Both the position numbers and the translations under genes were made by a program. Shown piece by piece: positions 19,278-26,972 of a stretch of DNA of 64,000 nt; the first letter of the stretch is position 1, and each line of letters starts with the position of its first letter. Below the pieces are notes generated by a model that searched no databases, was not told the origin of the DNA, and worked only from the letters and a program-made list of their open reading frames with translations. The stretch covers positions 33,448 through 97,447 of the forward strand of contig UPXS01000008.1 of assembly GCA_900538355.1 (NCBI GenBank), written 5' to 3'. The stretch comes from an uncultured Veillonella sp. GTDB lineage: Bacteria > Bacillota > Negativicutes > Veillonellales > Veillonellaceae.

Positions 19278-19964
19278 TTATTCGATATTACTAATATTAG
19301 GGTCTATATTATCAACCTCTAAATCAAGCAATCCGATTAAAGCATCAAAATCACAGATTACTAGATGGTGTTTATCATAGGCTACATAGCCCAACTTACG
19401 CAACTCACTTAGCATGCGATTTAAACTTTCTCTTGATGTGGCAGCAAATTCAGCTAGCTCTTGATTTGTTAAAGCGATATCGATAAAGATACCATCCTCG
19501 CGCTTCACACCATAACTATTGGCTAAGCGCAACAAGGTAGAATAAAATGCTCCCTTCTTGCCGTATAACAGCAAGTCTCGGTATTTTGCCTGTTGACGCC
19601 GCATATGTAATGTATAGATTTTCATCATCGCAATAGCCAATGAATGATCTTTTGCAATGGCTGATTCTAACAAATCATAGCGAATGGAATAAACAGTGCA
19701 GTCCTCCCGAGCGATGGCGTTGAACACGTATGTTTTTGTGTTCTCCTCATACAACGGAACCTCACCAATTACATTATTCGGTCCTACTAATCGTAGCGCA
19801 AATATATGCCCACTAGCTTCAAACTTCTTAATGCTCATTCTGCCTTTTACTACTACGTAAAAGTGTTCTGCCTTGTCCCCCTCGTGGAAGAGAAAATCAC
19901 CTTTTTTAAGATGGAGTTCCTCGCCCGGCAAAGCAAGTAATTGGTTAATTAAATTTTCATCCAT
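19278..19964 (-). CDS. Crp/Fnr family transcriptional regulator
   Basis: A regulator of about 228 residues with an N-terminal cyclic-nucleotide-binding-like beta roll (GDFLFHEGDKAEHFYVVVKGRM) and a C-terminal winged helix (ALTNQELAEFAATSRESLNRMLSELRKLGYV). The start at MDENLINQ is preferred since GGAGTGG lies 7 nt before it; the ORF's first ATG adds 13 residues without a ribosome binding site. The N-terminal cysteines of FNR that hold a 4Fe-4S cluster are absent, so it is not a classical FNR oxygen sensor; a heme- or ligand-sensing (Dnr-like) or redox role is possible. Its position between narG and narK suggests that it controls nitrate respiration. Confidence 0.88.
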   Translation of the reverse strand: MDENLINQLLALPGEELHLKKGDFLFHEGDKAEHFYVVVKGRMSIKKFEASGHIFALRLVGPNNVIGEVPLYEENTKTYVFNAIAREDCTVYSIRYDLLESAIAKDHSLAIAMMKIYTLHMRRQQAKYRDLLLYGKKGAFYSTLLRLANSYGVKREDGIFIDIALTNQELAEFAATSRESLNRMLSELRKLGYVAYDKHHLVICDFDALIGLLDLEVDNIDPNISNIE

Positions 19965-20095
19965 ACCTTCACCACTCCATTGTACTTTTAAAATAAAATC
20001 CATTAGTTATACTAATCTATTTATAGTAAAAGTACATGTATTATATACTTTTTTGTATATATATGATTATTATAACTTATTAATTTCAGAATATG

Positions 20096-20111
20096 TGTGT
20101 TTTATGTCACA
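20096..20111. promoter_or_regulatory. Crp/Fnr-type operator between the regulator gene and narK
   Basis: TGTGT-TTTATG-TCACA matches the Crp/Fnr palindrome TGTGA-N6-TCACA at nine of ten positions. It lies in the 355-bp AT-rich divergent region between the regulator and narK. The rest of that region shows no certain promoter. Confidence 0.5.
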
Positions 20112-20319
20112 TTCACAAAAATTTTTACAATATATAATATATTTGTGATATAAGACATTGCAAATTTAGTTGATACAATAATTATAACTCAGTTCTCTAA
20201 GTAATTCGAATACTTTCTATAAAAATTCTATAGATTGCAATATTCATATACATTGACTGATAATTGTATCCTCCATGTCTTCATTACATGTATAGTTTTT
20301 CAGTAAGGAGAAGTTCAAA

Positions 20320-21657
20320 ATGAGCGAACTAAAAATGCCTCAAGTAGGGGCAAGCCGTAGCGAAATTGTGGCTAATTGGCAGCCAGAAAATCCAGAATTT
20401 TGGGAAAAGTTTGGTAAAAAAATCGCTAAACAAAACTTGGTTATATCCACAATTGCATTAACCCTTTCATTCTGTGTATGGTATTTATGGGCAACCATTG
20501 CAGCACAACTAAATGGCGCTGGCTTTAACTTTACAACAGATCAATTATTTACATTAGCCGCATTACCAGGTCTTGTAGGTGCTACATTACGTTTTGTATA
20601 TACCTACATGCCAGCCTTAATCGGTGGTAAGAACTGGACATTTATTTCCACACTTATTTTATTAGTTCCTGTTGTATGGCTTGGCTTTGCTGTTCAAGAT
20701 ACAACAACTTCTTATATGACATTTATGATTTTGACTGCCCTTATCGGTTTAGCGGGCGGCAACTTCTCGTCCTCCATGGCGTACATTGGCAACTTCTTCC
20801 CTAAATCTGAAAAAGGTACAGCTCTTGGTATCAACGGCGGCGTTGGTAACCTTGGTGTCTCCGTAATCTACTTCTTAGCTCCATTCGCTATGGGTTCCGC
20901 TGCATTAGGTAGCGTATTTGGTGTAACACCAGCTATCATCAAAGGTAATGCAGTATACCTTGCCAATGCGGCTTTCATGTGGATTGTACCACTTGTTGTT
21001 ATCCTTGCACTTATGACACGTTTCATGGATAACTTACCACTAGAAAAACCAAATCCTAAAAATCTTGTACAAATCTTTGGGAACAAACACACTTGGGCAT
21101 TTACATTGCTATACACATGTTCCTTCGGTGCCTTCTCTGGTTATGCGGCAGCACTCGGCCTACTAGTAGGCAAGGAATTCCCTGAAATTCCATTTGCATC
21201 CATTGCATTTGTTGGTCCCCTTGTTGCAGGTGCCCTTCGTCCTGTAGGCGGTTGGTTATCTGATAAAATTAACAGCGGTACAAAAGTTACCTTTGTAAGC
21301 CTTCTCGGTCTATGTGCAACAACAGCACTAATTGCAGTTGGCGTAGATATGCACAACTTCCCATTCTTCTTTGCTATGTCCGTGTTGACATTCGTATGCT
21401 GTGGCTTCGCAACAGGTGCTACATTCCGTATGATTCCTCACGTATTCGGCAATCCATTGCTTTCCTCTTTAATTACAGGTTTCGTTGCTGCCGTAGCTGC
21501 ATACGGTGCCTTCATTACACCTAAAATCTTCGGCTTTGTATATTCCACATTCGGCAATATTCACCCAGCCTTTGCTGTATTGTTAGCCTTCAACCTTGTA
21601 ACTGTAGCAGTATGCTACTGGTTCTACGTACGTAAGGCAGCAAATATGAACGTATAA
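20320..21657 (+). CDS. narK: Nitrate/nitrite transporter
   Basis: NarK-type MFS carriers import nitrate and export nitrite. The 445-residue protein has twelve predicted helices and the nitrate-signature glycine-rich segments GLAGGNFSSSMAYIGNFFPKSEKGTALGINGGVGNLGVS (helix 5 region) and ATGATFRMIP later. It is divergent from the Crp/Fnr-type gene and the nar operon, completing the nitrate respiration locus. TAAGGAGA precedes the ATG. Its 3' side leads into a long nested palindrome that probably terminates transcription. Confidence 0.95.
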   Translation: MSELKMPQVGASRSEIVANWQPENPEFWEKFGKKIAKQNLVISTIALTLSFCVWYLWATIAAQLNGAGFNFTTDQLFTLAALPGLVGATLRFVYTYMPALIGGKNWTFISTLILLVPVVWLGFAVQDTTTSYMTFMILTALIGLAGGNFSSSMAYIGNFFPKSEKGTALGINGGVGNLGVSVIYFLAPFAMGSAALGSVFGVTPAIIKGNAVYLANAAFMWIVPLVVILALMTRFMDNLPLEKPNPKNLVQIFGNKHTWAFTLLYTCSFGAFSGYAAALGLLVGKEFPEIPFASIAFVGPLVAGALRPVGGWLSDKINSGTKVTFVSLLGLCATTALIAVGVDMHNFPFFFAMSVLTFVCCGFATGATFRMIPHVFGNPLLSSLITGFVAAVAAYGAFITPKIFGFVYSTFGNIHPAFAVLLAFNLVTVAVCYWFYVRKAANMNV

Positions 21658-21664
21658 TTTTCTG

Positions 21665-21904
21665 GAACAGAAAATTTACGTTCACTGGACCGTACAACAA
21701 AATATAATTCACTTTTCTTAACTAAGTGATAAAAGAAACCCCGTATCTCTCCTCCATACTTATCAGGTCTGCGGCCTAGGGCCTTGACCTCGTAAGTCGG
21801 ATTGATGCGGGGTTTTCTTTTATGAAAATATAGTTATGGATAAGCTACTCAAACATAGTGAATTATATTTTACGCAGTACAAGACGTTAACAAATTTTCT
21901 GTTC
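21665..21904. repeat. Nested palindromic element 3, 3' of narK
   Basis: Three concentric inverted repeats: 21665-21677 with 21892-21904 (13 bp perfect), 21699-21712 with 21858-21871 (14 bp perfect) and 21730-21743 with 21808-21822 (14 bp with a one-base bulge, A/T-flanked, so a probable terminator). The architecture matches elements 1 and 2 at 3.9-4.4 kb. The loop shares only short words such as AAGTCG with theirs. No coding potential was seen. Confidence 0.82.
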
Positions 21905-21933
21905 AAAATTATAGCCTTCATTTCGAGGGAAGA

Positions 21934-21960
21934 AAAGGGACTGCTAGGCAGTCCCTTTTT
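21934..21960 (+). terminator. Terminator upstream of the holin-like toxin gene
   Basis: AAAAGGGACTGC and GCAGTCCCTTTT pair around a short TAG loop with a T-tract. The same hairpin, base for base in its core, recurs at 22327-22352, so two copies bracket the toxin locus. Confidence 0.85.
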
Positions 21961-21998
21961 TATCATTTAATTCATATATATCAATAAATAGTTACTTA

Positions 21999-22027
21999 TT
22001 GTATCGTATATTTGTTCAGCTTATAAT
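21999..22027 (+). promoter_or_regulatory. Predicted promoter of the holin-like toxin gene
   Basis: TTGTAT (21999-22004) and a perfect TATAAT (22022-22027) with a 17-nt spacer predict a start near 22034 and a leader of about 50 nt. Confidence 0.65.
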
Positions 22028-22084
22028 GTTCTTAAGGTAGTCAGCGAGGTTGGGTCTCTCTTCGTTATAGAAGGGGGTGAGCTT

Positions 22085-22186
22085 ATGAGTGACTTTGAAC
22101 TTATTACAGTTATCATTGGAATATTGACATTAGTCATTTCCTTTGGTGCACTTATAGCGCTTATTTGCCTCACAAAAAGCAAATAG
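22085..22186 (+). CDS. Small membrane peptide, putative holin-like type I toxin
   Basis: A 33-residue peptide beginning MSDFELITVI, with one hydrophobic helix (about residues 6-28) and a basic KSK tail. The GGGGGTGA site 4 nt before the ATG is very strong. Size, the acidic N-terminus MSxFE, the single helix and the lysine tail resemble the putative holin-like toxin family of Firmicutes and TxpA-like type I toxins, which damage the membrane. It has its own promoter, and a facing antisense promoter (22290-22318) predicts an antitoxin RNA overlapping the 3' part. It is too short to be called by standard gene-length cut-offs. Confidence 0.72.
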   Translation: MSDFELITVIIGILTLVISFGALIALICLTKSK

Positions 22187-22289
22187 CCCTCCGTTACCAT
22201 GCGTAATTAGATAAACAGAAAGGCCATTTCCTAGATAATTAGTTTTTGAGATGCGCCTGACGTTCCTACTCGTCTGACTATCTATTTAT

Positions 22290-22318
22290 ATTATAGAGTT
22301 TAAGACATATATCGTCAA
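22290..22318 (-). promoter_or_regulatory. Antisense promoter facing the toxin gene (putative antitoxin RNA)
   Basis: On the minus strand TTGACG (22313-22318) and a perfect TATAAT (22290-22295) are exactly 17 nt apart. Transcription would start near 22283 and run into the 3' untranslated part and coding region of the toxin. No protein is encoded behind it, so the product is probably an RNA. Its 3' end could not be located. Confidence 0.72.
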
Positions 22319-22326
22319 ATTCGAAT

Positions 22327-22352
22327 AAAGGGACTGCTAGGCAGTCCCTTTT
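22327..22352. terminator. Terminator shared by the toxin transcript and hemQ
   Basis: An 11-bp GGGACTGC-type hairpin with T-tracts lies directly next to the hemQ stop codon and between two convergent transcripts. It is a duplicate of the hairpin at 21934-21960. Confidence 0.82.
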
Positions 22353-22353
22353 A

Positions 22354-23085
22354 TTATCCAAAGATTTCTTCTAGTAGTGCATCGTCGATGATGGTACCAA
22401 CGTAGAAGTCGCTGAAGATGCCGTATTTTGCACTGGCGATTTCAAAGCGCATATCGTATACGATTTTTTTGAATTGAATGTCGTCGTTACTGAAGATGGT
22501 AATGCCCCATTCCCAGTCGTCTAAGCCACAGCCACCTGTAGTGAATTCAGATAGAACGTCTAAATAGGTTTTACCAAGTTCGCCGTGAGATTTCATTAAC
22601 ATACCACGTTCTTGAGGTGGTAGCATGAACCAGTTGTCATCGCCTTCACGTTTTTTGCTCATGTTATAGAAGCAAATGTATTTATCGCGAGGTACGTGAG
22701 GGTATAGTTTTTGATTAACTTCTTCTGTATCGAGTTTAGCTTTAACGTAAGCACTTACTTCTGTTACAGATGTATAGGAATATGTTTGAACTAGTACACT
22801 TGCAATAGCAAGGCGACGGAACTTGCGTTCTACTTGTGCCAAATATTCAAGGGATGGACCAAGGATCCATAAGATCAAGTCCCCTTTTGCGCCATTGCAA
22901 TCATAGAATGCATAGCTTCCTTCTTTAGCTTGATGTTTAGCCTCAAGGTCCGCTAAGAATGCTTTTAATTCATTGCGCGCTTCTGCTTTTTCTTCAGCTG
23001 TAAAGCAGTTCCATGCGCTGAAATCCATGGCAAATACCATGTGTTGGCTATGCCAACCTTCTACTGTAGGGATTGCTTTCCCCAT
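22354..23085 (-). CDS. hemQ: Coproheme decarboxylase (HemQ/ChdC), chlorite-dismutase fold
   Basis: HemQ converts coproheme to protoheme by two decarboxylations, the last step of the coproporphyrin-dependent heme route. The 243-residue protein shows the family pattern: FAMDFSAWN near the N-terminus, the FYDCNGAKGDLILWILGPSLEYLAQVERKFRRL stretch, SYTSVTEVSAY, and FYNMSKKREGDDNWFMLPPQERGMLMKSHGELG, which includes the conserved YNMSKKR and the heme-proximal histidine region. The ATG at 23085 is preferred over an in-frame GTG three codons upstream, since AGGAG lies 8 nt before it. It is adjacent to hemY, hemH and hemE but separated from them by a terminator. Confidence 0.9.
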   Translation of the reverse strand: MGKAIPTVEGWHSQHMVFAMDFSAWNCFTAEEKAEARNELKAFLADLEAKHQAKEGSYAFYDCNGAKGDLILWILGPSLEYLAQVERKFRRLAIASVLVQTYSYTSVTEVSAYVKAKLDTEEVNQKLYPHVPRDKYICFYNMSKKREGDDNWFMLPPQERGMLMKSHGELGKTYLDVLSEFTTGGCGLDDWEWGITIFSNDDIQFKKIVYDMRFEIASAKYGIFSDFYVGTIIDDALLEEIFG

Positions 23086-23148
23086 TGTGATCACTCCTAT
23101 CTATGGTGATTATATTAAAATGATATATTTCTATTACTATAAGAATCG

Positions 23149-23187
23149 AAAAGACTCCATATACTATTATAGCATATGGAGTCTTTT
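23149..23187 (-). terminator. Terminator after hemY
   Basis: AAAAGACTCCATAT (23149-23162) pairs with ATATGGAGTCTTTT (23174-23187). It separates the hemEHY operon from hemQ. Confidence 0.82.
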
Positions 23188-23207
23188 CTTATAATTATTT
23201 ATTAATA

Positions 23208-24830
23208 TCAATTTTCATTACTATCCACAATAGTCTGTACGAGTTCTTTCGCCTGTTTTACACCATCAGGAATACCAATACCATCAAATGGCGTACCAAT
23301 GAGGTGTAAGTTTGGATAATGTTCAACTACGTGTTCACGTACAGCTTTAATGCCGGCCCGATGGCCCACATTATATTGCGGCATGCAGTGGATGAGACGA
23401 TTAATACGAACCCATTCAGGTTGCGTAGAGAAATTCATAATACGTTGTATTTCTTTTACTGCTAATTCTGAAAGTTCCTCATCATTGAGATGTTCTACCA
23501 CATCATTGCCAGGTTTACCAATAAAGACGCGCAATATGATTTTATCGTCAGGCGTTGTTTGAGGCCACTTTTGATTAAGGATAGTACATGCCGTAAGCGG
23601 TGTATCTGTATTACGTGTAATCAAAAGGCCAGAACCTTTTAAATCACCATTAAATGTAGCTTTATCAAAGGCCATGATAGCAATAGCGCAACTCGATTGT
23701 TCCATAGAACGCAAGAAATCAAAACCTTCGTCATCCTTAAACCATTGATTATATGTTGCCGGTGGTGTACAGATAATGACCTGATCTGTATGGGCAGTAA
23801 CACTATTACCAGTGGTTTCCTTAACGAGACTAGATTCTACATCAGAACACTCATGACTAATTAACTGACCATTACAGTTACAATCCTCAAAATCTTGTTT
23901 TACGATGTCTAATACATATTGACCATCGGTGTAGCGAATATCAGAGACTAATGCACTGGTATGTAGTGATACATTGCTAGGCATGGCTTCAACGATGGCA
24001 GTTATAACGCTTTCAAGGCCACCTGTCAATTGACGGAACATGCCAGATTGAGCAGCAGTGCCCTTGCGGCTTGCCATATCAGCTTGTGCCTTAGTAGACT
24101 TCGCTTCATGACTTTCAAATTGACGGTCTGTCATAGTTCCTTTACCAGCACGCGGTACGTCACCTTCAGCAACAGCACCTTTAGCCGCTTTAGTAACCCC
24201 CGCTTTGGAGTGGCCCATCTTAGCAGCCATCATACCTTTTACCATATTCCCATATTTTTGTTCTACTTGAATAAAATGAGGGAACGTAGACAATAAACTG
24301 ATTTTATAGATATCGCCACCATAGATACCAGCTAATAGTGGTTCGATGAGCTTATCCATCATTTCTTGTCCCAAATGGTATTTAAAGAAATGACCAATGG
24401 ATACATCACCATTTTTATCGAGCTGATAAGGCTTTTTAAAGTAATCTAAACCAGCTCGCAGTTTCCCAGGCCACGAAATGAGCGTCGCTTTCACAAAGGG
24501 CATCATTTCCGTTGGAATCCCCATAATGGAGCCACCTGGAATGGGATGTATGGAACCCTTGTCATATACAAAGGCTTGCCCTGTTTCATTCGACACAAGG
24601 GTATCACCTAAGCCGAGATCATAAATTAGGTCCGTCATTTCTGTTTTACGGCCTAAATACGAGTCGGGCCCTAGTTCCACTACGAAATCATCAACCCGTT
24701 GTGTTTGTATTTTCCCACCAAATCGTGGTGCTTGTTCGTAAAGAATGATATTCCAGTCCGGCTTTGCATGACCCAAATAATAAGCCGCTGTCAATCCTGT
24801 TAGGCCACCGCCCACAATTGTTACATTCAC
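23208..24830 (-). CDS. hemY: Coproporphyrinogen III oxidase / protoporphyrinogen oxidase (HemY/CgoX)
   Basis: A flavoprotein that oxidises coproporphyrinogen III to coproporphyrin III, given the presence of HemQ. The N-terminal dinucleotide fold (VTIVGGGLTGLTAAYYLG) is intact, and the C-terminal FAD signature (LIGTPFDGIGIPDGVKQA) is present. At 540 residues it is about 70 longer than usual: a Lys/Ala/Gly-rich insert near residues 210-262 and a Cys/Ser-rich insert around 325-355 account for this. The start overlaps the hemH stop as ATGA, so the two are coupled. Confidence 0.92.
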   Translation of the reverse strand: MNVTIVGGGLTGLTAAYYLGHAKPDWNIILYEQAPRFGGKIQTQRVDDFVVELGPDSYLGRKTEMTDLIYDLGLGDTLVSNETGQAFVYDKGSIHPIPGGSIMGIPTEMMPFVKATLISWPGKLRAGLDYFKKPYQLDKNGDVSIGHFFKYHLGQEMMDKLIEPLLAGIYGGDIYKISLLSTFPHFIQVEQKYGNMVKGMMAAKMGHSKAGVTKAAKGAVAEGDVPRAGKGTMTDRQFESHEAKSTKAQADMASRKGTAAQSGMFRQLTGGLESVITAIVEAMPSNVSLHTSALVSDIRYTDGQYVLDIVKQDFEDCNCNGQLISHECSDVESSLVKETTGNSVTAHTDQVIICTPPATYNQWFKDDEGFDFLRSMEQSSCAIAIMAFDKATFNGDLKGSGLLITRNTDTPLTACTILNQKWPQTTPDDKIILRVFIGKPGNDVVEHLNDEELSELAVKEIQRIMNFSTQPEWVRINRLIHCMPQYNVGHRAGIKAVREHVVEHYPNLHLIGTPFDGIGIPDGVKQAKELVQTIVDSNEN

Positions 24831-25726
24831 GAATGAATCCTTTCTAATATTGCACTCGCCATAGCTTGTAAGAATGTTTTATTACAATTCGGCATCTGTG
24901 CACGCATATATACAGCGCCGCCCGCATCAACGAGTTCTTTACACTCCACATCATTATCGTACAACACCTCTACATGATTGCTGACAAAGCCAAATGGTAC
25001 AAAGGCGATATGTATCGCACCATTACGTAGAGCTTGATTGATGGCCTCTTCTACGGTAGGACCTAACCATTGACCATGTGGGGCCGCGCTCTGCCAAGCC
25101 ACAGACCAATTAGATAAACCACAACGTTCTGCGATTTCTCGGGCACTTTCCTCTAAGGCTAACGCATAAGAATCTCCATTATGGCTATTAATAAGCGGTA
25201 TACTATGAGCACTAAAAATTACAAATACATCTTGAGTAGCATTGATACAATCCGAAACAGCTTTTACCCAATAGTCCATAAACGATGGTTGATCCCACCA
25301 GGAACGAATCACATCAAAGGTTACTCCTTGATGGTCACCAACGGCAGCTTGTACTTGCTTCTCATAGGCCCCTGTACCAAGAGATGTAAAGAATGGAGCC
25401 GTTACAATAGCAACGATGTGTTCTACACCTTGTTGGACTAAAGCATCTACCGCATCAGCAATAGAAGGTTTCATATGAAGATAGCCAATAGCTGATGGCA
25501 TAGATGGTAACAATGTAATCAATGTTTCATATTGACGCTCTGCCATTGTCTGTAATTCTACATTAGACCATTGCCCAATTTCATCATAGCGACGTGTAAG
25601 GTTAGCAACCTCAACATCTGAAGGTACACGGCCATGACGAATGCTCGTCATATATGGCACTAAATCATCCTTACTTGAAGGGCTACCATAGGATAAAAAT
25701 AATAATCCTTTTTTCTCAATGTTCAC
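24827..25726 (-). CDS. hemH: Coproporphyrin III ferrochelatase (HemH/CpfC)
   Basis: Inserts Fe2+ into coproporphyrin III. The family core is visible: GLLFLSYGSPSSKDDLVPYM at the N-terminus, FSAHSIP with the metal-site histidine, and WQSAAPHGQWLGPTVEEAI with FGFVSNHVEVLYDND near the end. I choose a GTG start at 25726 (VNIEKKG), 8 nt after GAGGG and 4 nt after the hemE stop; this gives 299 residues. The longer ORF would overlap hemE by nearly 100 bp. Confidence 0.93.
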   Translation of the reverse strand: MNIEKKGLLFLSYGSPSSKDDLVPYMTSIRHGRVPSDVEVANLTRRYDEIGQWSNVELQTMAERQYETLITLLPSMPSAIGYLHMKPSIADAVDALVQQGVEHIVAIVTAPFFTSLGTGAYEKQVQAAVGDHQGVTFDVIRSWWDQPSFMDYWVKAVSDCINATQDVFVIFSAHSIPLINSHNGDSYALALEESAREIAERCGLSNWSVAWQSAAPHGQWLGPTVEEAINQALRNGAIHIAFVPFGFVSNHVEVLYDNDVECKELVDAGGAVYMRAQMPNCNKTFLQAMASAILERIHS

Positions 25727-25730
25727 TAGT

Positions 25731-26774
25731 TTAACCCTCTTGAGCCCATAGTTCACGACTGCGTTCATGTACATAGTCTGTGAGCCAATGAAGCTTCTTA
25801 GGGTCCGCTTCTGGGAATACGCCATGACCTAAGTTAAAGATATGGCGACCGTAACGAACACCATCAAGTAAAATACGATCCACTTCGTGAGCTAGAGTTT
25901 TTTCATCAGCGAATAGATACGCTGGATCTAGATTGCCTTGTACCGTTTGAGTTACACCACGTTCATTAGCCATAACGATGGAGCTACGCCAATCAAGAGC
26001 GATTACATCCAATGGCAAATGAGACCAAATTGATACGAGATGATCGGTACCAACACCATTCATAGCCATAGGTAAATGAGGGTATCGATCTTTTACAGTC
26101 TTAATAATCCGTTCCATATGAGGATAAATACCTTGTTTGTATTGGTCTGCATTCACAGCGCCTACCCAAGAGTCGAAAATTTGTAGTGCGTTCGCACCAG
26201 CTTCGGCTTGCATAGACAAGTACTCAATGGACATATCCGCTAACTTTGTCATCAATGCATTCCATACATCAGGCGCACCGATGAGCATGCCACGAGTTTT
26301 ATTGTAATTCTTTGTCGGGCCCCCTTCGATGAGGTATGACGCAATCGTAAATGGTGCGCCACAGAACCCGATGAGCGGAACGTCGAGCATACCAGATGTT
26401 AACAGTGTAATTGTTTTTCCAATATAGTCTACCTTTGTAGGATCAAAGGTATCTAATTTATCTACATCAGCCATGGATCGAATCGGTGTATTAAACACAG
26501 GGCCCACACCAGCCTTGAGTTCTACCTTTACATTCATCCCCACCATAGGACTCATAATATCCTTGTAAAGAATTGCAGCATCCACACCGTATTCTTTCAC
26601 AGGCAATTCCGTAACGCGAGCGCATAACTCAGGCTCTTTTGTAATCTCAAAGAGCGTATATTTTTCCTTAATTTTGCGGTACTCCGCTTGGCTACGACCA
26701 GCTTGGCGCATATACCATACAGGTGTTACACCAGGGTTCTTCCCTTGGATCATATCTAAATATGCTGTATTCAA
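25731..26774 (-). CDS. hemE: Uroporphyrinogen III decarboxylase
   Basis: Decarboxylates uroporphyrinogen III to coproporphyrinogen III. The signature PVWYMRQAGRSQAEYR lies near residues 17-32, with an unusual serine where most enzymes have tyrosine (QAGRY), and GFCGAPFTIASYLIEGGPTKNY near 135. The protein of 347 residues has normal length. The start appears to be TTG at 26774, with AAAGGGG upstream; an ATG seven codons later is an alternative. It is the first gene of hemE-hemH-hemY. Confidence 0.95.
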   Translation of the reverse strand: MNTAYLDMIQGKNPGVTPVWYMRQAGRSQAEYRKIKEKYTLFEITKEPELCARVTELPVKEYGVDAAILYKDIMSPMVGMNVKVELKAGVGPVFNTPIRSMADVDKLDTFDPTKVDYIGKTITLLTSGMLDVPLIGFCGAPFTIASYLIEGGPTKNYNKTRGMLIGAPDVWNALMTKLADMSIEYLSMQAEAGANALQIFDSWVGAVNADQYKQGIYPHMERIIKTVKDRYPHLPMAMNGVGTDHLVSIWSHLPLDVIALDWRSSIVMANERGVTQTVQGNLDPAYLFADEKTLAHEVDRILLDGVRYGRHIFNLGHGVFPEADPKKLHWLTDYVHERSRELWAQEG

Positions 26775-26873
26775 GTACTCAACCCCTTTCTTTCTTTCTA
26801 ATCTATACTAACACACTATGATAACTAAAACAGTTACTTTAGTTACATCACATATATCATCACTATGAATATT

Positions 26874-26902
26874 CCCTGTGAAAGCTAAACACCTTCACAG
26901 GG
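26874..26902 (-). terminator. Weak hairpin after the yhaN-like gene
   Basis: CCCTGTGAA pairs with TTCACAGGG (26874-26882 with 26894-26902). The following T-tract is poor, so the terminator call is tentative. Confidence 0.45.
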
Positions 26903-26908
26903 GTTCAA

Positions 26909-26972
26909 TTTAGTTGCGACTTAATCAGTGGCAATCAATGTTTAATTGCGACTCAATCTGTGGCAATCAATG
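26909..26972 (-). repeat. 32-bp tandem duplication across the yhaN-like stop codon
   Basis: 26909-26940 and 26941-26972 match at 29 of 32 positions. The second unit encodes the last residues (about DCHRLSRN) and the stop; the first repeats them downstream of the stop. Confidence 0.9.

Noticed and set aside
19278..19964. Calling the regulator FNR
   Set aside because: The N-terminal cysteine cluster needed for a 4Fe-4S oxygen sensor is missing, so only the Crp/Fnr family is claimed.
22161..22186. Terminator of the antisense RNA inside the toxin gene
   Set aside because: The TATTTGC/GCAAATA hairpin has no T-tract on the antisense strand, so the RNA 3' end is left open.
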